DNA of 64,000 nt from Acholoe squamosa (taxonomy: Eukaryota > Annelida > Polychaeta > Phyllodocida > Polynoidae), in NCBI GenBank assembly GCA_949317995.1, contig OX439043.1, forward strand, positions 6,130,501-6,194,500. The letters run 5' to 3'. Below, piece after piece: positions 58,136 to 64,000 of the stretch (position 1 is its first letter; every line of letters starts with the position of its first letter). The position numbers and the translations under genes are program-made. Under the pieces are notes generated by a model. The model saw only the letters and a list, made by a program, of their open reading frames with translations. It ran no database searches and was not told where the DNA came from.

Positions 58136-58611
58136 CGATGATTTTATCACATTCACTTAATGCACAGCAGAATGATTAAGTCGCCAGTGGTATATCTTTT
58201 ATGCAAGTAGTTAAGATTTTTGTTTCCTCTAACAAGTATAAAATCTAGCTAGAAATAGAGGCTAAATAAAGGGCGCACCATCTCCTTTCCAAAATCCTGA
58301 TTCCAACACTGGAGGGCATTTCAAAACCATAGCTATAGATATCATTTTTGAAATTACCTGCTAGTCTTCAAGGTGAGCCTCACAAAAAAAACACCTACCA
58401 CATTTCATATATATTAGTCTTAGCACAGTACTTTACAGTGATGTAAAGGTCTGCCATTTTACGCATCAATGCTGTCAATATGAGGTGTCAACTGGTGCTG
58501 ATAAGTAAATTTTGACAGGTTTAAGATATTTCATCCTGCTCACGTAAAAGACCTTAGTTAGCTGAATTTCTCTCGTTTACAAGCTATTCAAAGGTCCACC
58601 TAAATAGCACT

Positions 58612-58868
58612 GGAGGCATTTTTCTGAAGGCACTTCAACTGCGAACAGCCACTACAATGTTGAAACCCTAAAGCTTAGAGGCAATGATCATAGTACGACT
58701 GATATGTATGATTCATACTTATGTGGCAGTCACATAGACTTTGCTAGGGCAGTCATAGTACTGAGGCCACATCATAGCCACTAATATTGGGCTGTTATTT
58801 CACTAAAGTAAGGGTTCACTACAATTTGAAGGTGAGCAGTCTTAGCATGTTAAAAAACAGCCTGCAGG
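58612..58868. mobile_element. Family D element
   Basis: ggaggcatttttctgaaggcact start, agcatgttaaaaaacagcctgc end; internal gggcagtcatag word. Confidence 0.75.
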
Positions 58869-58979
58869 CCAGCTAGTGCTCTCCCCAGCACATGGGCGTG
58901 GACTGGTTACCAGGTTTAGTCTGTGCAGGTGTTATCCATAATTATATTCTATAGCAGGGTGAGAAACTAAAGGGAACAG

Positions 58980-58994
58980 TGCTGCCCTCTGGTG
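58980..58994 (-). promoter_or_regulatory. CTCF-like motif in repeat X
   Basis: CACCAGAGGGCAGCA on the minus strand, facing the partner in the other arm. Confidence 0.4.
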
Positions 58995-59097
58995 CTTTTA
59001 TTTGCTATGCACAGACCTTGATTATGGAGGTGAGTGGAGACCTTGACAAAGGAACCCCTCACCTCCGTTATCAAGGTCTGTGCATAGTAAATAAAAG

Positions 59098-59112
59098 CAC
59101 CAGAGGGCAGCA
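59098..59112 (+). promoter_or_regulatory. CTCF-like motif in repeat X
   Basis: CACCAGAGGGCAGCA on the plus strand; together with the minus-strand copy it makes a divergent pair 103 bp apart. Confidence 0.4.
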
Positions 59113-59325
59113 CTGTTCCCTTTAGTGTCTCACCCTTCTATAGCATATGGATAACACCTACACAGACTAAACCTGGTAACCAGTCCAAGCCCGTGCCCCA
59201 GCACCATGACAACTACTCTTGCTTTTAGGCAACCCATTCCAAAATTCAAAAAGGGGTAAAGTCATGCATTGTCTGCAGTCTTGTTTCTTGTTGAGATTGC
59301 ACCGTGGGGATGATATCGGGCTTTA

Positions 59326-59530
59326 GGACTAAATTTGTCAGTAGTGTATGAAGAGTAGAATTTATCTCTGGCTATAGGACTAAATTTGTAAGTAGTATAT
59401 GAAGAGTAGAATTTATCTGTGGCTGTAGGACTAAATTTGTCAGTAGTATATGCATAGTAGAATTTATCTCTGGCTCTAGGACTTAATCTAAGTAGGATAT
59501 CCAGAGTTTACTTGGTAGGGCTATATCTGA
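59326..59530 (+). repeat. 51-bp minisatellite, four units
   Basis: ggactaaatttgtcagtagt..gaatttatctctggct starts at 59326, 59377, 59428 and 59479, exactly 51 bp apart; a fifth unit beyond 59530 is degenerate. Confidence 0.9.
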
Positions 59531-59755
59531 TAAGTGGCATATTCAGAGCATAATCTATCTCTAGCTGAAAGACTAAATCTAGTAGTTGTAGTACATGCAT
59601 AGGGGGTGGGGGTTGATCCGTCAAAAAACAAACCTAAACGGACAAGCAGGAGAGGGTCAAAAATGGCCAATTACTACCCCAATTGCCATGTAACCCCATC
59701 CTCTAAAACTGCTTCCTATATCACTGCTCCCTCTCTACTTGTCATTGTCTGTCTG

Positions 59756-59758
<3 letters not shown>

Positions 59759-59813
<55 letters not shown>
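59759..59813. repeat. (CT)n microsatellite
   Basis: An uninterrupted run of about 50 bp. The overlapping ORFs on both strands are low-complexity artefacts. Confidence 0.95.
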
Positions 59814-59815
<2 letters not shown>

Positions 59816-60065
59816 CTCACCCTGCATGACTCCCGTTCTCCATTGCACAATTCCTGTGCACTCCACACCACCCAGCCCCCCTCCCCCCATTGCCCTTCCT
59901 TCCTCCGTCCCACCCATCTGGGTGTCCCGGTGACATTCCTGGTGCACTGCATGCTGGGAGTCGTGTGTCTGTCGGCGTCTCGTTACGGCTCTAGTGCGCA
60001 TGCTCAGCACCTCCTTAAAGACGTCATCTGGGTCCTTAACACACCACATTCCACGCACTCTTTAT

Positions 60066-60150
60066 GTACTACATGATGCCTTACGAGTCAGTTTCCATTG
60101 ATCATCATGATGCACTAGTTCTGATGAGTGCACCGCATTTTGTGCATCAT
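60066..60150. repeat. Family A fragment
   Basis: catgatgccttacgagtc, gatcatcatgatgcactagttctgatgag; weak. Confidence 0.5.
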
Positions 60151-60382
60151 GACGCTTTTGGGCCTGAATCAAAACCCATATGCTCAGCACAACGATGGAT
60201 TGCAGACTTTGCGACTAACTCAGGAGAACATTATTCATCCATAACGATAATAAAATGACATGGTATATTGGTGAAGTTTGTGGTATAACAAGACATAGAG
60301 TGTGTCAGTGAGTCAGTGAGTGATTGTGACATCCTCAACACCCCCTTCCTATACCAGCTCCACACCTACCGTAATAGCCTCT

Positions 60383-60560
60383 ATATAGGTAAGTGCCCGG
60401 GCGCTCATTGATTTCAATCCCACTGTACCCCCTGTGCTTTTATAAGACAGGCGCTTATTTGAATACGGTTTTTAGTGCTTAAGAATAGTTTCAATACCCC
60501 TATACCCAATGTGCTTATTCGAGACCGGCCCTTATTTGAGACCCTGGCGCTTAAACAGGC
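60383..60560 (-). repeat. Family P repeat
   Basis: gacaggcgcttatttgaata, tttcaatacccctat, cttatttgagaccctggcgcttaaacagg. Confidence 0.6.
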
Positions 60561-61209
60561 CATTACGGCATTACACCCCCAGCGGGTGCTTGTTGATGTC
60601 CTTGGTACAAAGGTCATCATATCATCCCCAGCTACATTCAGCAGGGATGCTATGTATCTCCTTATGAAACCAAAAGCCTTCATATACCGGCGCCTTAGTG
60701 CAAAACGGTTGTAATTGCATTTTTCAGCCTTTGCAGGAGAGGCCACAATTAGGAGAAACATAAAATGGGGTACTAATAAGTGCATAAGTAGCAAAACTGC
60801 TACTATTTCTGCAACTAATCTGCCCGTCCGTTTGTCCTAATGAAACTACGCATATAAGTTACACCCATGTATAATCTGCATTTTAGTTTTGGGGAGTTTG
60901 AAAAAATAGATCTGTATAACCTTTGTCCTAATCAACAATCTTTCCGAAAGAAATTGTAAATAAATGAATAAATGAATAATAAATAAATAAAACTTATACA
61001 TGTATAGATATAAGAAACATAAAACTGAAAGGAAACAACATATATCGACTGCTCGGCCGATCCAGTACAGTTGTCTGGGTGTTGGCTTTACAATGTTATG
61101 AAGTGTGGCATATGGCACACATACATACTTATAACACATACTGTACAATGTAGGCATTGCTTATGTTGTAATGTAGAACTCTATATCATGTCAAAATGAC
61201 AGCCATTCT

Positions 61210-61369
<160 letters not shown>

Positions 61370-61445
61370 TGTGTAAATATTTCATATACACCCTAGGAAA
61401 TGACTATTGAATATAACAGGTATTCCTGTAATTTGTACATTGAAC

Positions 61446-61640
61446 CAGGGCTGTGTTTCAGAACGAATGCTTTCATCAAATGGCCCTACGACCACCATTT
61501 TGTGATTCTTGTAGATAACGCCTGCAAAATGTATGTCAGCACTACTTTTCTTATAGTTGTAGATAGTCTATGGCCCTTTCCAGGAATCTGTACGATTTTG
61601 TGTTGTAAACTAGAATCATAAGTGTACATATCTTACAATT
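61446..61640. repeat. Family R2 element, partial
   Basis: ggctgtgtttcagaacgaa at the left; ttatagttgtagatagtcta..ccaggaatctgtacgattttgtgt is shared with 46759-47026. Right end not clear. Confidence 0.65.
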
Positions 61641-61774
61641 GTGGTTGTACAAAGTCTTAATAAGGGCCTATTCAGCCTGCACCCTGGTGAGGGCTGCATG
61701 GTAAACAAATGCAGCTAGGCTGTGGCTACTACTCATTAGCATGAGTCCCTCATGAGTCTCTCAATCCTGTGCCT

Positions 61775-61885
61775 TCTTGATGATACATGAATGTAGCCCC
61801 GCTGAGCGCATTATCAGCACTATATGTATGTACCATACCGACCACAATGTGATGAGAAACAGTTTGGCCCTTAAAGGTTTACCCT
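61775..61885. repeat. Family A degraded copy
   Basis: gatgatacatgaatgtagccccgctgag, accataccgaccac, ggcccttaaaggttt. Confidence 0.55.
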
Positions 61886-61918
61886 TGTAGTATTGATATT
61901 TAATGAATCATGCCCACT

Positions 61919-62278
61919 GGAGGGTGTTGCTCCTATTGTAAAAAGAGCTGTTAGTATGTGCCCTCTTTTCTAAACAAGTCGTGCACTGCTTCATCTAAGT
62001 ACTTGCACTCACCACATTAGTCTGAAAAGTCACCTGCCTTGTTTAAAACAGAAAGAGCTGCACTACCAGGTACCTACTCATGTCACACACTCTATAGTTT
62101 ATTATACTGACTGACTTCTCCCAACTAGGTACCTACTCAAACCCCCCTTTTTTTGCACCTTACTTGAATGTCCAGTTGTGAGCAACAGAACAGACAAGTT
62201 CTAGCTACATGAAAAGAAAGGACTGGAAATGAGGGCATTTTTAGCCAGCTCTTCCTTTTACTATAGGAGCAACATTCT
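61919..62278 (+). mobile_element. Family B element, copy 6
   Basis: ggagggtgttgctcctattg start, ctataggagcaacattct end. Very close to copy 1 (same internal variants, for example acaagtcgtgcactgcttc). Confidence 0.9.
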
Positions 62279-62912
62279 TAATCACTTTATCACTCTGTCT
62301 CCTATGTAGGGTTAAGACAGAAGTGGGCGTTATTGTAGAGGATGACAGGCTGGTAAAGGGAATTGGTACATCTGGTAGTAAAAGACAAGAGAGGAGGGAG
62401 GCCATATAACTGGTGACAGTCACTGACAGTTGGATACAGTCAGAGGACATGACAGCTACTAGTGTCAGTACAAACAACATGTAAAAACCATCATAACCTT
62501 GGACACCGCTGAGGAAACAGTGAATCAATGTCGTCTACTTGTTGTCTGGACGGTGTTGCAAAAGAATAGGAATTGAGTTGTGTTGGAGGTACTTTTCCAA
62601 AAACGGGCCTGACTGACCTCAGGGAATCAATTATATGTTGTGTTGCTAAAAGGTTAATGGTCATCGAAGTGGTTCAGGTAGTCCTAATTCGGCGAATACT
62701 TCCCACGAAAGAACCAATTCCCTGGCTAGTTGCTTATTTCAATTCCCTATATTTTTGCAAACGCCTCCAGGTTTGCTGCATTATCTGTCCATCTCTCTCC
62801 CTCGCTCTGTCTCTCTCTTTCTAGGACTATATATCTCTCCCTTCCTCTCCCTCACCCCTACACTAACTCTCTCTGATTTCTGTGGTCTTTCATTTAATAA
62901 TAGCTGTCCTTT

Positions 62913-62918
<6 letters not shown>

Positions 62919-62961
<43 letters not shown>
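62919..62961. repeat. (CT)n microsatellite
   Basis: CT run following a C run; the region from 62780 is generally CT-rich. Confidence 0.95.
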
Positions 62962-62965
<4 letters not shown>

Positions 62966-63287
62966 TTTTCTCCTCTTGTTAATGATCAGAGAGTGGAGCA
63001 TCATCTACTAGAATATCTATCTTCGTATCTTTAGAAAACTAAGTTATCAAAAGAAACATCATTATTTTGAAGAAAAAAATGTTGTCTTCACGAGTGAAAA
63101 TCTGTTTATTTTCTTTTTCTCTGATGCATTCAATACTGTTCTAGGGAGAGAAAAAATGTGTTCACTGAGAGATGATGCTTGAAGAGGAAGGGAAGTATTT
63201 GTCATTCTTTAGGCCCCACACATGTATGGTAAGTCCAGCTCTAAGCCTTCAAGGGCGGAATCCTTCGCTAAGCACATTTGGCCGTGT

Positions 63288-63400
63288 TGTGCATTAGACC
63301 ATCATGTCCATTTGTCATCATGAAGCATGAAGCATGTATACAGCCCTTGCTAGAGGACTTAACAATCTACACCAAAAGACGATAGAGAACCCATAGGTTT
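63288..63400. repeat. Family A degraded copy
   Basis: gcattagaccatcatgtccatttgtcatcatgaagcatgaagc; stems lost. Confidence 0.5.
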
Positions 63401-63547
63401 AATGCACTCCGAGAGTATCCTCATGGCGCTGGTATCAAGCCTTTGGCCCGATACTTGACACGATTACATTCTTGCATTTTGCCGTCTGTATACTTTATAA
63501 AAGGGACATCATGCATTTTAGTTTCATGCGACTCTTACAAGATTAAC

Positions 63548-63810
63548 ACTCAATCCTTTAAGGGCCACTCTGCCTACTGGTCATCATAGTGCATGAATGC
63601 AGTCCTGTCGAGTAACTCGCCAGGGCTACATCAATGCATCACACCAACCATAATGGGCTGGTATATTCCCAGACGGTTGGCAGTCGCCATGATGTTCCAA
63701 TGAAGTGCTTTCGAGCAGACTCTCCAGCACGTCATTGGTGCATCATGCCAATGAAAGGGCCAATCAATGGGCATGATGCTTTCCTGCATCAGCGGCCCTT
63801 AAAGGATAAA
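63548..63810. mobile_element. Family A element
   Basis: aatcctttaagggccactctgcc start; gcagtcctgtcgagtaactcgccagggct stem; ccaatgaagtgctttcgag../..ctccagcacgtcattgg stem; gcatcagcggcccttaaagga end. Confidence 0.8.
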
Positions 63811-63880
63811 AGGTTGGTGATGCATTCAGGCATCGTGCCCAGTAATCATCATGATATATGACTAGACAGCTGATGAGTTA
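63811..63880. repeat. Family A fragment at the window edge
   Basis: ggtgatgcattcaggcatcgtgcccagtaatcatcatgata begins a further copy joined to the previous one. Confidence 0.6.
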
Positions 63881-64000
63881 CTGGCCCCATGGTATGTATG
63901 TGAACTCTATAGTCTGAAAGGTCTGTAAAACTAAACTAGTGCATCCTTCCGACCAAAACAGCTCTACACTGGTATAAAATCTACAATGGTCTACCAGCAT

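Larger units (their letters stand above)
58894..59195. mobile_element. Repeat X, uninterrupted palindromic copy
   Basis: Two arms of about 140 bp (58894-59034 and 59058-59195) in inverse orientation around a 23-bp loop, with very few mismatches. It serves as the empty-site reference for the insertion at 1511-3387. Each arm carries a CTCF-like CACCAGAGGGCAGCA box (58980-58994 minus, 59098-59112 plus). Confidence 0.9.

Noticed and set aside
59606..60076. 156-codon ORF with a long Ser-Leu run
   Set aside because: Driven by the (CT)n microsatellite; ORFs exist on both strands for the same reason.

Overview
This window looks like animal nuclear DNA from an invertebrate, probably marine. It is intron- and repeat-dominated, has no operons or long tightly packed ORFs, uses GT/AG splice signals and AATAAA poly(A) signals, and is saturated with short inverted-repeat transposons. 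The one host gene I can support is a neuropeptide exon of the gonadotropin-releasing hormone / adipokinetic hormone / corazonin superfamily. Its HFSxGWxPG core is of the kind known from spiralian GnRH-like peptides, but an invertebrate deuterostome cannot be excluded. I cannot name the species.

Layout. Positions 1-1226 are upstream or 5' intron sequence. Positions 1227-1418 hold the neuropeptide exon: signal peptide, one peptide copy, Gly-Lys-Arg, and the start of the associated peptide. A consensus acceptor lies directly before its ATG and a GTAAGT donor directly after it. The donor runs straight into a palindromic repeat carrying a CTCF-like motif. That repeat is split by a full-length, poly(A)-tailed retroposed element (1511-3387, minus strand). 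The element keeps an intact 500-codon ORF that joins a LINE-ORF1-like coiled-coil and RNA-binding half to a NADAR (YbiA-like N-glycosidase) domain and an acidic tail. Everything from about 3.5 kb to 64 kb is gene-poor and may be intron of the neuropeptide gene or intergenic sequence. I found no convincing second exon.

The remainder is a dense mosaic of miniature inverted-repeat elements. About 30 copies belong to one modular palindromic family (called A here), built from three different hairpin modules and sharing a terminal GGCCGCTGATGCA-type motif. One part of it has expanded into an exact 71-bp-period tandem array of 11 units (29.83-30.61 kb). Other families, lettered here for convenience, are B (about 360 bp, 6 copies), D (about 255 bp, 9 copies), E (about 220 bp, 7 copies), C, F, G, H, I, L, N, O, R, S, T, V and X, plus one clear TA-flanked CAGT..ACTG (Tc1/pogo-type) miniature element. 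Nested insertions (D in A, G in A, C in B, I in D, the NADAR retroposon in X) give a relative age order. Long (TA)n and (CT)n microsatellites, several degenerate minisatellites, and perfect hairpins with arms up to 33 bp complete the picture.

The repeats do not form a pathway with the gene. The plausible functional connections are the CTCF-like motifs scattered through the window, some of them carried by repeats, and the NADAR-ORF1 retroposon, which seems to be a half-LINE that has acquired an NAD/ADP-ribose-related enzyme domain. All family names and functions come from reading the sequence only; no database search was run.
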